64,000 nt of DNA from Nemorincola caseinilytica (lineage in GTDB: Bacteria > Bacteroidota > Bacteroidia > Chitinophagales > Chitinophagaceae), in contig NZ_BAABFA010000024.1 of NCBI RefSeq assembly GCF_039540515.1, positions 62,001 to 126,000 of the forward strand. The letters run 5' to 3'. Below, piece after piece: positions 1-7,965 of this stretch. Each line of letters starts with the position of its first letter. Position 1 is the stretch's first letter. The notes beneath the pieces were generated by a model that saw nothing but the letters and a program-made list of their open reading frames with translations, was not told the origin of the DNA and made no database searches. Position numbers and translations under genes: made by a program.

Positions 1-2115
1 CTCATCACCCGCACGTTCGATGATATACGCCTCACAGCCTCTGTACCCGACAATAAGCCGGTACGCGCCGTAGAGCATTCCGAAGATTCATCGGGCAAGC
101 AGACGGTATATACCATAGTCGATCCTGCATTGGGGGTCTATTATTTCATAGTATGCAACGAGGTAGGTGTCGGTTACAATTTCAACAACGATACTGTGTT
201 CGTACGCGGTATGAAAGACAAGCTGGCAGGGCAAAAGCTGGGGAGCACCTTCAGCAAGATAAGCCACGATGGCTATAACGGATATGATATAGAGACCGAT
301 CTGTTCAGCAATATGCGTATAAAGAGCAGGCTCCTGTTCTGCGGCAACAGGGAGTACAATGCACTGGTACAATACCCCGATAATGAGAAGAACAGCGCCG
401 GTGCCGATGAGTTCCTGCGCTCTTTGCGTGTCATACCTTCATATCCAGCATCTATGCACCTGCAGATGCCATCTACAGGGGCGTTCAGCACTTTTGCACC
501 TCTTCCTTTCCGCGAAGATACCGCCGATGGACCAGGTGTAGATACCACCATGCCCTATACGCTTACCTACCAGTGCTTCGATACCGGTACACTGCTTACC
601 TACGATATACGCGTGAAGCGGCTGAGCCCCTACTACTGGAATACCGACGATACCCTCATGCTCCGTACATGGATCAGTATGGTCATACTTCCTACCGATT
701 CTACCCCCGTCTATACATACCGCACAAAAGACGGCATGCTGTATGGCGAGGCCCGCGCTTACAAGACCTATTCCGATAAGATACACCGCATAGTTGCCAT
801 AAGCGATGGTCGCACCCGTTATATGCTCGACTGCACCTACCCCATATCGCTGAAGGACGACAGGCGTATAGATTCCTTCTACTCAGCATTCAGGGTATTA
901 AAGAGAGACCTCCAGTCCCTGCGCCGGTCTTCCGATGCTCTGCTTGCCGATCTGCATAGTGCCGACTCTGCCACCAATGCCCGTGCCAACAAGTCTATAG
1001 ACGAGGTGTTCTTTTCCACGAACGATCTGCCTATTTTGCTCAGAGAGGCATGTCGTCCTTTTCCATACGATACCTCGTCCACCACTTATGAGGACATCAG
1101 CTCAAGGCTTTTCGACCTGGTGGTACGCTATGCAGATAGCATCACATTGCCACAGCTAAAGGCGTTGTACAATGATCCTGTTATAGCCCGGAAAGGCCGC
1201 CAGTTCAATGTACTGAATATGATATCCGACAAGGAAGATACCGTGGCCGCATATAGTATCATCAAAGAGCTATTGCTCACCTCTCCGCCTGCCCACGGCA
1301 GTTCCTACCTGTCCTATTACAGGCTCAGGAGGCATCTGCCATTGGTGCGTACACTTTATCCCGAGCTGTTGCAGCACTGTGCCGATAGTACCATCAGCTA
1401 CCTTGTTTGTGAGCTTGCACACGACCTCTTGGACAGTGGTCGCATCTCCATGAACGAGATATTCCCATACGCCGCCACCATCATAGAAAAGAGCAGGCAG
1501 CAAAGGCAGCACAATGGCGCCATGCCCGATAAAAGCCTGCTTCACCTGCTGGCCCGTATCGGTTCCGCAGATGCCTGGAAGGAAATAGAACAGTATCAGT
1601 ATATAAACAAGAACGGCTTGCGCTACGCGGCCGTAGTGGTGCTTGTAGATAGCCAGCGTACGCCGGCACCCGCCGTGCTGGACAGCATAGCTGCCGATAG
1701 AGACCTCAGGAAGGGCCTGTACGATATGCTGGACAAGCATGGCCGCATCTCCCTCTTCCCACGGCGTTTTCTAAAGCAGGAGCACTTTGCCGAAAGCAGT
1801 ATATCGGAAATGGACTACGAAGGATATTACAGCAATTACACACCTATAGGCACCCGGATGGAAATGTATAAGGGCAAAAAGCAGAAGTTCTACCTCTACG
1901 ATATAGAGGAGATAGAAAGCGGTAAGCACTACCTGGGTGTGGCCGGGCCTTACAAAGACAATGTCTCCCTTACCATAGACAGCGATGACGATGCCTCTGG
2001 TATGTACGAAGAGCCGCTGGATAAGACGAATGTGAACAACCAACTGAAAGTGTACCTCATAAACAAGAAGATAGCCGATACCCGCAATGCCGACAAGGTC
2101 AGCGATACCGATTAG
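1..2115 (+). CDS. large hypothetical protein, 5'-truncated by the window edge
   Basis: The frame is open from base 1 to a TAG at 2113-2115, giving 704 visible residues, so the true start lies upstream of the window; the first in-frame ATG-like start is not convincing. I do not recognise the family. Two related modules are visible. The first ends near residue 145 (AGADEFLRSLRVI) and the second near residue 295 (RRIDSFYSAFRVL), which suggests an internal duplication of an alpha/beta unit. The middle third (about residues 330-560) is Leu-rich and helical and could be a HEAT-like solenoid. The acidic C-terminus contains DSDDDASG. No membrane segment is seen in the visible part. The gene is followed by a convergent lipoprotein gene 20 nt away. 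The function is unknown. Confidence 0.75.
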   Translation, partial: LITRTFDDIRLTASVPDNKPVRAVEHSEDSSGKQTVYTIVDPALGVYYFIVCNEVGVGYNFNNDTVFVRGMKDKLAGQKLGSTFSKISHDGYNGYDIETDLFSNMRIKSRLLFCGNREYNALVQYPDNEKNSAGADEFLRSLRVIPSYPASMHLQMPSTGAFSTFAPLPFREDTADGPGVDTTMPYTLTYQCFDTGTLLTYDIRVKRLSPYYWNTDDTLMLRTWISMVILPTDSTPVYTYRTKDGMLYGEARAYKTYSDKIHRIVAISDGRTRYMLDCTYPISLKDDRRIDSFYSAFRVLKRDLQSLRRSSDALLADLHSADSATNARANKSIDEVFFSTNDLPILLREACRPFPYDTSSTTYEDISSRLFDLVVRYADSITLPQLKALYNDPVIARKGRQFNVLNMISDKEDTVAAYSIIKELLLTSPPAHGSSYLSYYRLRRHLPLVRTLYPELLQHCADSTISYLVCELAHDLLDSGRISMNEIFPYAATIIEKSRQQRQHNGAMPDKSLLHLLARIGSADAWKEIEQYQYINKNGLRYAAVVVLVDSQRTPAPAVLDSIAADRDLRKGLYDMLDKHGRISLFPRRFLKQEHFAESSISEMDYEGYYSNYTPIGTRMEMYKGKKQKFYLYDIEEIESGKHYLGVAGPYKDNVSLTIDSDDDASGMYEEPLDKTNVNNQLKVYLINKKIADTRNADKVSDTD

Positions 2116-2135
2116 GTATCAACCCCTCGGGCTGC

Positions 2136-2555
2136 CTATTTCTTATTGTCCACCACATCGTCTATTTTCCATTCGCCATCTTCCTTGGCCATGGTCACTA
2201 CTATGTTGTGGCTGTTGTGCTGTGCATCGGTCTGGTAGCTCACACGGTATTCTTTCTCGCGGCCCTGGGTGGCTTTGGTCACAGTAAGGGTCCTGGTCCA
2301 TTTTGTATCATAGCCCTGCCCCGATATCACAGGGTCGTAGTCTATGTCCGTATCGTCATAAGAGCGTGCCAGGAAACCCCGTGTGCAGTATTTCATCAGC
2401 GTATCACGGCTGAATTGCTCGTTCGGTTCCCTCCTGTCGTTCTCGGTTATGTAGTAGGTATAGAAGCGCTTTAGTTTTTCTTCATTGCTTTCATGTGCGG
2501 TATCCTCGCATGCGCACAGTAGCACGGGTAAAAGCAGTAGCTTTAAAGATCTCAT
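2136..2555 (-). CDS. DUF3828-type lipoprotein
   Basis: This 139-aa protein begins with a basic residue, a Leu-rich signal segment and a lipobox-like LCAC with Cys near residue 16, so it is probably a lipoprotein. The mature part has the pattern of DUF3828 (YbjP-like) proteins: an early KRFYTYYI segment, a central acidic DIDYDPV stretch and a final WKIDDV. These are small periplasmic proteins of unknown function related to the NTF2-like fold. It is convergent with the preceding plus-strand gene and divergent from the DEAD-box helicase gene. The family call rests on motif similarity only. Confidence 0.7.
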   Translation of the reverse strand: MRSLKLLLLPVLLCACEDTAHESNEEKLKRFYTYYITENDRREPNEQFSRDTLMKYCTRGFLARSYDDTDIDYDPVISGQGYDTKWTRTLTVTKATQGREKEYRVSYQTDAQHNSHNIVVTMAKEDGEWKIDDVVDNKK

Positions 2556-2724
2556 CAGGGGGTATATTTATTCGCAAGGTAAGGAACCGCCCGCACATCA
2601 CCGGCACTTATTATTGGGTGGTAGTTCGTTGTGCTACAGCGTTTAGCATCGTTCTTATGTCTTCTCTTATGTTGCCTTTCCAATATTTTTTGATCATTTT
2701 AACCTTTTTTATATCGATGATCCG

Positions 2725-2732
2725 TACCTTTG
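2725..2732 (+). promoter_or_regulatory. -7 promoter element of the DEAD-box helicase gene
   Basis: TACCTTTG matches the Bacteroidota sigma-A -7 consensus TAnnTTTG and lies about 50 nt before the helicase ATG. No good -33 TTTG is seen at the expected 19-21 nt spacing. Confidence 0.6.
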
Positions 2733-2783
2733 CACCCGCATTTACCATACAGGTAGTGCATTTTTATCATAAAAGTTCTTTTA

Positions 2784-4532
2784 ATGACTTCATTTTCATC
2801 GTTCTCCCTCAGGGAAGAACTGACGCAGGCTATTTCTGACCTTGGCTTTGAGACTCCTACTCCTATCCAGCAAAAAGTAATACCAACTCTCCTAACAGAT
2901 CCCCAGGACATAATAGGGCTTGCGCAAACCGGTACCGGCAAAACTGCCGCATTCGGGCTGCCCTTACTTCACCACGTTGATGTATCGGAAAGGCATGTAC
3001 AGTGCCTGGTGCTTAGCCCCACACGCGAACTCTGTATGCAGATACAGGAAGAAATGGGCAAGTATGGCGCATACATGCGCGGACTGCGCATTACTGCCGT
3101 TTATGGCGGCATGCCCATAGGTGGGCAGATACGCGAACTGAAAGGCCATCCGCAGGTGGTAGTGGCCACACCCGGCCGCCTTATAGACCTGCTGGAACGC
3201 AAGGCGATCAGCCTTGATGATGTAAAGTATGTAGTGCTCGACGAGGCCGACGAGATGCTGAACATGGGCTTCCGCGAGGATATAGACCTCATACTGAAGA
3301 ATACCCCTTCGCGCGAGCATACATGGCTCTTCAGCGCCACTATGAGCAACGAGGTGCGCGGCATAGCCAAGCGCTTCATGAAGGACTGGAAGGAATTCGC
3401 TTCGGCGGCGGCCAATACCACCAACGAGAACATCGATCACCAGTACTACGTTACCCAGCACCACAACAGGTTCGAGACCCTGCGCCGCCTGCTCGATTTC
3501 ACACCGGGTATATATGGTATCATATTCACCCGTACCAAGCAGGACTGCCAGGAGATAGCCGAAAAACTGATGAAAATGGGCTACCATGTAAGCCCCCTGC
3601 ATGGCGATATGGACCAGAAGATGCGCAGCAAGGTAATGGAGCGCTTCAAGAACAAGAGCCTGCAGTGCCTGGTGGCCACAGACGTGGCCGCGCGTGGTAT
3701 AGACGTGAACGATATCACACACGTTATAAACTACGAACTGCCTGACGACCCCGAAGTATATACACACCGCAGCGGCCGTACGGCCCGCGCAGGCAAAAGC
3801 GGTATATGCATGAGCATAGTATCGCCCAAGCAGATATCCAACATACGCCAGATAGAGCGTATGGTGAAGCAGAAGTTCCACAAGAGCGATATACCCGACG
3901 GTGCAGAGGTAGTGCGCAAACGCCTGTTCTTCTACATGGAGCAGATAGCCAGTGCAGAGCCCCGTGCCGACTTTGCCAAGCTGTACCGCGATAGCATACA
4001 CGAGCAGTTCGCCGATGTGGACAAGGACGAGCTCATACGCAAGCTCATATGGCTGCAACTGCGCGATACCATAGATGTATATCAGGACTCCGACGACCTT
4101 AATGCAGGTTACGAGAGCAAGGAACGCAGTGGCAGGGGTGGCCGTTTTGCCCGCATATTCATAAACCTGGGCGAAAAAGATGGCCTCAGTGCCCAGAAGC
4201 TCGTACAGTTCATCACAGAGTCTACCGATATAGAGTCTAACGTCATAGAGCGTGTTACCGTGCGCGAGCTCAGCAGCTTCTTCAATGTGCCCGGCGATGC
4301 TGCTCCTTACATCATAGAGCAGTTGTCGTCCAAGAAATTCAAAGGTCGCAAGGTAAGGCTCGAAGAGACCGACCAGAACCAGGCCCGCGGCTATGCTGGT
4401 GGCGGCGGTGGCTACCGCGGTGGCGACAGGCCCAAGCCCGGTCCCCGCTATAGCAACGATATACGTTCCTATGGCGACCGCAATTCTGGCGGTGGTGGCG
4501 GAGGCTACAAAGGCCGCAAGCGCTCATCATAG
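2784..4532 (+). CDS. deaD: DEAD-box ATP-dependent RNA helicase with Gly-rich tail
   Basis: This 582-aa protein unwinds RNA duplexes using ATP and is probably involved in ribosome assembly, RNA turnover or cold adaptation, like DeaD/CsdA. All core motifs are readable: Q motif (ETPTPIQQ, residue ~23), motif I AQTGTGKT (47-54), Ia PTREL, Ib TPGR, II DEAD, III SAT, V ATDVAARGID and VI HRSGRTARAG. A DbpA/CsdA-type RNA-binding domain follows at about 450-530. The last ~45 residues are rich in Gly and Arg, an RGG-like tail that probably adds non-specific RNA binding. A TAnnTTTG promoter lies 50 nt upstream and a strong terminator follows the stop. The gene appears to be transcribed alone. Confidence 0.95.
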   Translation: MTSFSSFSLREELTQAISDLGFETPTPIQQKVIPTLLTDPQDIIGLAQTGTGKTAAFGLPLLHHVDVSERHVQCLVLSPTRELCMQIQEEMGKYGAYMRGLRITAVYGGMPIGGQIRELKGHPQVVVATPGRLIDLLERKAISLDDVKYVVLDEADEMLNMGFREDIDLILKNTPSREHTWLFSATMSNEVRGIAKRFMKDWKEFASAAANTTNENIDHQYYVTQHHNRFETLRRLLDFTPGIYGIIFTRTKQDCQEIAEKLMKMGYHVSPLHGDMDQKMRSKVMERFKNKSLQCLVATDVAARGIDVNDITHVINYELPDDPEVYTHRSGRTARAGKSGICMSIVSPKQISNIRQIERMVKQKFHKSDIPDGAEVVRKRLFFYMEQIASAEPRADFAKLYRDSIHEQFADVDKDELIRKLIWLQLRDTIDVYQDSDDLNAGYESKERSGRGGRFARIFINLGEKDGLSAQKLVQFITESTDIESNVIERVTVRELSSFFNVPGDAAPYIIEQLSSKKFKGRKVRLEETDQNQARGYAGGGGGYRGGDRPKPGPRYSNDIRSYGDRNSGGGGGGYKGRKRSS

Positions 4533-4564
4533 TACCACTTAGGTATCAGCGATACACGATCATT

Positions 4565-4605
4565 AACGATCCCATGATCTCACAGATCATGGGATCGTTG
4601 TTTTT
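4565..4605 (+). terminator. rho-independent terminator after deaD
   Basis: A perfect 16-bp inverted repeat (4565-4580 and 4584-4599) with a 3-nt loop is followed by GTTTTT, 32 nt after the helicase stop codon. Confidence 0.9.
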
Positions 4606-4615
4606 AGGAAGATCA

Positions 4616-4807
4616 GGTATTAGGTATTAGGCCATGGGGATCTGTGATCTGGGAATTAGGTATTAGGAATTTGGGATCTGGAATTTGGGATTTGGGATCT
4701 GGAATTTGGAATTTGAAATTTGGGATCTCCCTAATACCTAATACCTAATACCTAATACCTAATACCTAATACCTAATACCTAATACCTAATACCTAATTC
4801 CCTAATT
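4616..4807. repeat. heptamer tandem-repeat array with inverted flanks
   Basis: This is the longest gene-free stretch in the window (4533-4857). Nine perfect head-to-tail copies of the heptamer CCTAATA occupy 4730-4792, followed by degenerate CCTAATT units. On the left, about 4616-4720, the complementary word TATTAGG occurs several times among GGAATTTGGGATCTGG-like words. The two sides could therefore pair into a long imperfect hairpin. I see no coding potential. The region lies between the deaD terminator and the promoter of the response regulator at 4858. Confidence 0.9.
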
Positions 4808-4845
4808 CATAACTCATAATTCCTAATTCATAATTCAAACTTCCC

Positions 4846-4853
4846 TATCTTTA
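4846..4853 (+). promoter_or_regulatory. -7-like element of the response regulator gene
   Basis: TATCTTTA matches seven of eight positions of TAnnTTTG and ends only 4 nt before the ATG at 4858. Transcription would start at or near the start codon. Confidence 0.45.
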
Positions 4854-4857
4854 TAAT

Positions 4858-5235
4858 ATGGCCACAGAAAAAAAGATATTCATAGTAGATGACAACGAGA
4901 TGCTGTCCATGGCGCTCGAAGACCATCTTACCCGCCGTGTCGATCATGAAGTATCTACCTTCACCACCGGCGAGGAATGTATGGAGCAGATAGGCGATAT
5001 GCCCGATGTCGTCATTCTCGACCGCAATCTCGATTCCGAGGACAAGAACGCAAAGAACGGGGTAGAGATATTGGCCGCTATCAAAGACTATGCTCCCGGC
5101 ATACATGTCATCATGTTCTCGGGCGAGGCAGGTACCGGCACGGCCGATCCCCTCACCAGCCGCGCCGATCATCATATATACAAGAGCGAGGACGCCTTCG
5201 ACCAGATAGCCGCCATCATCAGCCAGATGTCCTAG
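4858..5235 (+). CDS. stand-alone response regulator receiver protein
   Basis: This 125-aa protein is a single CheY-like receiver domain with no output domain. The acidic pair DD is at residues 11-12, the phospho-acceptor Asp is D55 (VVILD), a conserved Ser follows in MFSGE, and the switch Lys is in IYKSED near the C-terminus. It probably passes phosphate or regulates by protein contact, because it has no DNA-binding part. No histidine kinase gene is nearby. It is a clear paralogue of the receiver at 56410-56796; both share the words FxxGEEC, PDVVILD, HVIM and EDAF. The segment before the Lys (about 100-110) differs from the paralogue. The start follows an AT-rich repeat region with a -7-like box close to the ATG. 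Confidence 0.9.
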   Translation: MATEKKIFIVDDNEMLSMALEDHLTRRVDHEVSTFTTGEECMEQIGDMPDVVILDRNLDSEDKNAKNGVEILAAIKDYAPGIHVIMFSGEAGTGTADPLTSRADHHIYKSEDAFDQIAAIISQMS

Positions 5236-5262
5236 GCGTTTCCTATCTACCCCCAATAGGCT

Positions 5263-5270
5263 TACCTTTG
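5263..5270 (+). promoter_or_regulatory. -7 element of truB
   Basis: TACCTTTG ends 8 nt before the truB ATG at 5279, which leaves room for almost no 5' untranslated region. Confidence 0.6.
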
Positions 5271-5278
5271 CGCCCGAC

Positions 5279-5995
5279 ATGCAGAAACGACCTTTACCCG
5301 CCGATCTGAAGAAGGGCGGGGTGATACTTGTGGACAAACCATACAAATGGACATCGTTCGATGCCATAAACCAGATAAAGATAGCCCTGCGTGCCAAGAT
5401 AGGTCATTGCGGCACCCTCGATCCCCTGGCCACCGGCCTGCTCATATGCTGCACCGGCGAAATGACCAAACGCATATCAGACTACCAGCAGTTGCCAAAG
5501 GAGTATACAGGCATCATTCACCTGGGTGCCATTACCGATACCTACGACCTCGAAAGCCAGCCGCACACACCCATGCCGTATGAGCACATCACGCAGGAGG
5601 CCATAGATGCCGCCGTGGCAAAGTTCACCGGCGATATCATGCAAACACCGCCCATTCATTCTGCCATCAAAAAAGATGGCAAGCGAGCCTACGACCTCGC
5701 CCGTGCTGGCAAGGAAGTAGTGCTCGATGCCCGCCCCGTTACCATAGGCGAGCTGGAGATCACCAAAGTGGCCCTGCCCGAGCTACATTTCAGGGTACTT
5801 TGCAGCACAGGTACATATATACGTTCCCTTGCGCACGATATAGGGCAAGAGCTGGGTTGCGGAGGCTACCTGCAAGAGCTGCGCCGTACCAAAATAGGCA
5901 ATTTCAAGGCCGAGGATGCCCTGACCCCTCCTGCCTGGAAGGAATACTGGAAAGATACCGCTACCGGGCCCGATATGGGTGTACCGGAGCCCTGA
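5279..5995 (+). CDS. truB: tRNA pseudouridine(55) synthase
   Basis: TruB isomerises U55 to pseudouridine in the T-loop of most tRNAs. The 238-aa protein has the KPxxWTSFDA start block, the catalytic motif GHCGTLDPLATG with Asp48, the KEYTG strand, the QTPP(I/P)HSAIKKDGKRAYDLAR block and the YIRSLAHDIG motif. It lacks an obvious C-terminal PUA extension, as is usual for short bacterial versions. A consensus -7 box lies 8 nt upstream of the ATG. No ribosome-binding site is evident, so the mRNA may be leaderless. Confidence 0.96.
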   Translation: MQKRPLPADLKKGGVILVDKPYKWTSFDAINQIKIALRAKIGHCGTLDPLATGLLICCTGEMTKRISDYQQLPKEYTGIIHLGAITDTYDLESQPHTPMPYEHITQEAIDAAVAKFTGDIMQTPPIHSAIKKDGKRAYDLARAGKEVVLDARPVTIGELEITKVALPELHFRVLCSTGTYIRSLAHDIGQELGCGGYLQELRRTKIGNFKAEDALTPPAWKEYWKDTATGPDMGVPEP

Positions 5996-6170
5996 CCCCT
6001 CTACCATTTTCTGCGGCAAATAATATGGTAAGATCACTTGTTAATCACTGGTTATCGCGCAACTAATCACCCGTTAAACAGGGCCGATAATAACTGCATA
6101 TCTGCAGATCGGGCGTAATATTGTAAGGATTTTAGTATGTCTCTGCCTATTACTAATTGATAATATTTTT

Positions 6171-7808
6171 ATGGAAAGGAGTAGTGCATTCTTGGGGAAG
6201 ATGGAAGACCTTGTAAGGCAGGTAGTTGCATATCACAACATACCGTGTTACAGGGTCGCTTCTGCTATAGAGAACCATGTGAACGCTAATGGAGAGCATG
6301 TGGCCGTACCGGTGGTAAGGGTAGTGGGCTTTTTCGAAGATACCATCAGTACCATCACCGGCGTGCTCAATAGCGAGTTCGAGCTGTACCAGGTCAATGT
6401 TACCGGTGCCGATGCCTTCGCCGCCTCTTCCAAAGTATACCAGGCCAGCCTCAGGGAAAACCGCATAGACCTTCCCGAATACAACATACTGCGCCCATAC
6501 AAGTTCGAAGTACATGTATCTTCCATATTGCAGGATGTGTACAGTGCTATGTACCTCAGCCTCACAGGCAACAATGGTACGTCCATGCAAGACCATATCC
6601 GCAGGGATTTCAACCGCATAGGTGCCTTCCTGGAAATGGCCGATATCGAGTTCATCAAGATACGCAATAAAGTAGGTAGTGCCGATGACGGTATGGCGTA
6701 CAGTGCTATGCCGCATCTGCCCACTGCCGACCGCCAGGGCTTTACACCTGTTTCCGGGCAGCAAGTGGCCGAGCCCGTTACCGCTGCTCCGCAGCAGGTA
6801 GCAGAGACACCTGTACAGGCCACTATAGCCGAGCAGATACCTGCCGCTAAGGACAACCATATAGAGCATATACAGTCGATGGATATGTCGGTAGACAGCT
6901 TCGACTCGCTGGCTGTCAGCATCGGTAATGTCGATAGCAGGAACAGCGCTTCCGGCAACGACTATTTCGATATGCTCACCTCCTCTTCTTCGCAGAAGCA
7001 GACCGATAGTTACGACCTTGTGTCTTCTGAGAAGAACACTCCTGTAGTGGCAGAGGTCATTGAAGAAATAAAGCCCGTAGAGAATGTAGTGCCTGAGCCA
7101 GCTCCTGCACCTGTGGCCGAAACACCTGCCGCTACTACCCCCGAGGTACAGGAGACCCCCAAGGCAGGTTTCGCTCCGTCCGAAGGCGTGGCCCTGAACA
7201 TAGATAAGATCGACACGTTCAATATGAATGTGAGCGGCATGATAGAGCGCACTACCGAGATAATACGCGAAGTAGGCGCAGGTGCAAATGGTGCCGCCAC
7301 ACCTGCCATAGCCGGTAGTGTGAAGAAGGAGGAAGAAGCCGATATGGATGAGAATGCGAACATGAACGACGCATCTCTGAAAGAATTCGTTATGACCAGC
7401 CCGCTGGTGAAGGAAGTGGACCGCATGATAGCCGAAAGGGCAGGTGCCAAGATAAATGACGATGTGGACATAGAAGGCGATGTAGAGCGCCTGCGTTTCC
7501 TGAAAGTGTTCACCCTGAAGCAGCTTCACGAAAGGATAGCTGACAATAAGGACGATGTTGTGGCCTTTGCCGAAAAATGGATAGGCAAGGACAATGGCGG
7601 TTCCTTCGATTCCGGTATATGTCTCTTCTACCTCGAGTACCTGCTTGTAGGCAAGAAGAACGACCCTGCCTTCTCGGTAGAGTATGTGCTCAAGTTCATA
7701 TCCGATAACGACTATAGCGCGCGCTACATCATACCTACATACAATGCCATCAGGCATGCTGCAGGCGAGCCGCAGTCGTCCAATTTCGCTCACCTCACAC
7801 TGAAGTGA
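6171..7808 (+). CDS. 545-aa protein with two conserved ends and a Pro/Ala-rich linker, unknown function
   Basis: I do not recognise this protein with confidence. The N-terminal ~175 residues are folded-looking and contain LPEYNILRPYKFEVHVSSILQDVYSAM, shown here only to locate it. The FEVHVSSILQDVY part resembles the late part of RelA/SpoT-type nucleotidyltransferase domains (F-E-x-Q-[IV]-x-T-x-[LI]-Q-x-x-[WY]), but the catalytic residues upstream are not visible, so at most it is a degenerate relative. Residues ~180-390 are low-complexity and rich in Pro, Ala, Val, Glu and Ser. The C-terminal ~160 residues form a second helical domain. No signal peptide or membrane segment is seen. A terminator follows. 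It is probably cytoplasmic and transcribed alone. Confidence 0.7.
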   Translation: MERSSAFLGKMEDLVRQVVAYHNIPCYRVASAIENHVNANGEHVAVPVVRVVGFFEDTISTITGVLNSEFELYQVNVTGADAFAASSKVYQASLRENRIDLPEYNILRPYKFEVHVSSILQDVYSAMYLSLTGNNGTSMQDHIRRDFNRIGAFLEMADIEFIKIRNKVGSADDGMAYSAMPHLPTADRQGFTPVSGQQVAEPVTAAPQQVAETPVQATIAEQIPAAKDNHIEHIQSMDMSVDSFDSLAVSIGNVDSRNSASGNDYFDMLTSSSSQKQTDSYDLVSSEKNTPVVAEVIEEIKPVENVVPEPAPAPVAETPAATTPEVQETPKAGFAPSEGVALNIDKIDTFNMNVSGMIERTTEIIREVGAGANGAATPAIAGSVKKEEEADMDENANMNDASLKEFVMTSPLVKEVDRMIAERAGAKINDDVDIEGDVERLRFLKVFTLKQLHERIADNKDDVVAFAEKWIGKDNGGSFDSGICLFYLEYLLVGKKNDPAFSVEYVLKFISDNDYSARYIIPTYNAIRHAAGEPQSSNFAHLTLK

Positions 7809-7842
7809 TCGTAGCTGCTTTTATTGTTCCAGATAGATATTC

Positions 7843-7876
7843 AGGTCCTGCGCAACAGCGCAGGACCTTTGCTTTG
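7843..7876 (+). terminator. hairpin terminator
   Basis: An 11-bp perfect stem (7843-7853 and 7858-7868) with loop AACA is followed by a T-containing stretch, 34 nt after the stop of the 545-aa gene. Confidence 0.7.
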
Positions 7877-7965
7877 TGGATATGTTCATGCATATATAGC
7901 GGGGCATATCCTTGTATACAATTTCGTTATGCTTAAATTTACCGGCTAAATATCAGCACAGGCAA

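Noticed and set aside
4730..4807. Telomere-like heptamers as a chromosome end
   Set aside because: Normal genes continue on both sides without any change in composition.
6153..7793. Open frame of 546 codons on the minus strand
   Set aside because: Antisense to the 545-aa gene, with unlikely composition (many His/Tyr/Gly). The plus frame has normal protein composition and a terminator at its end.
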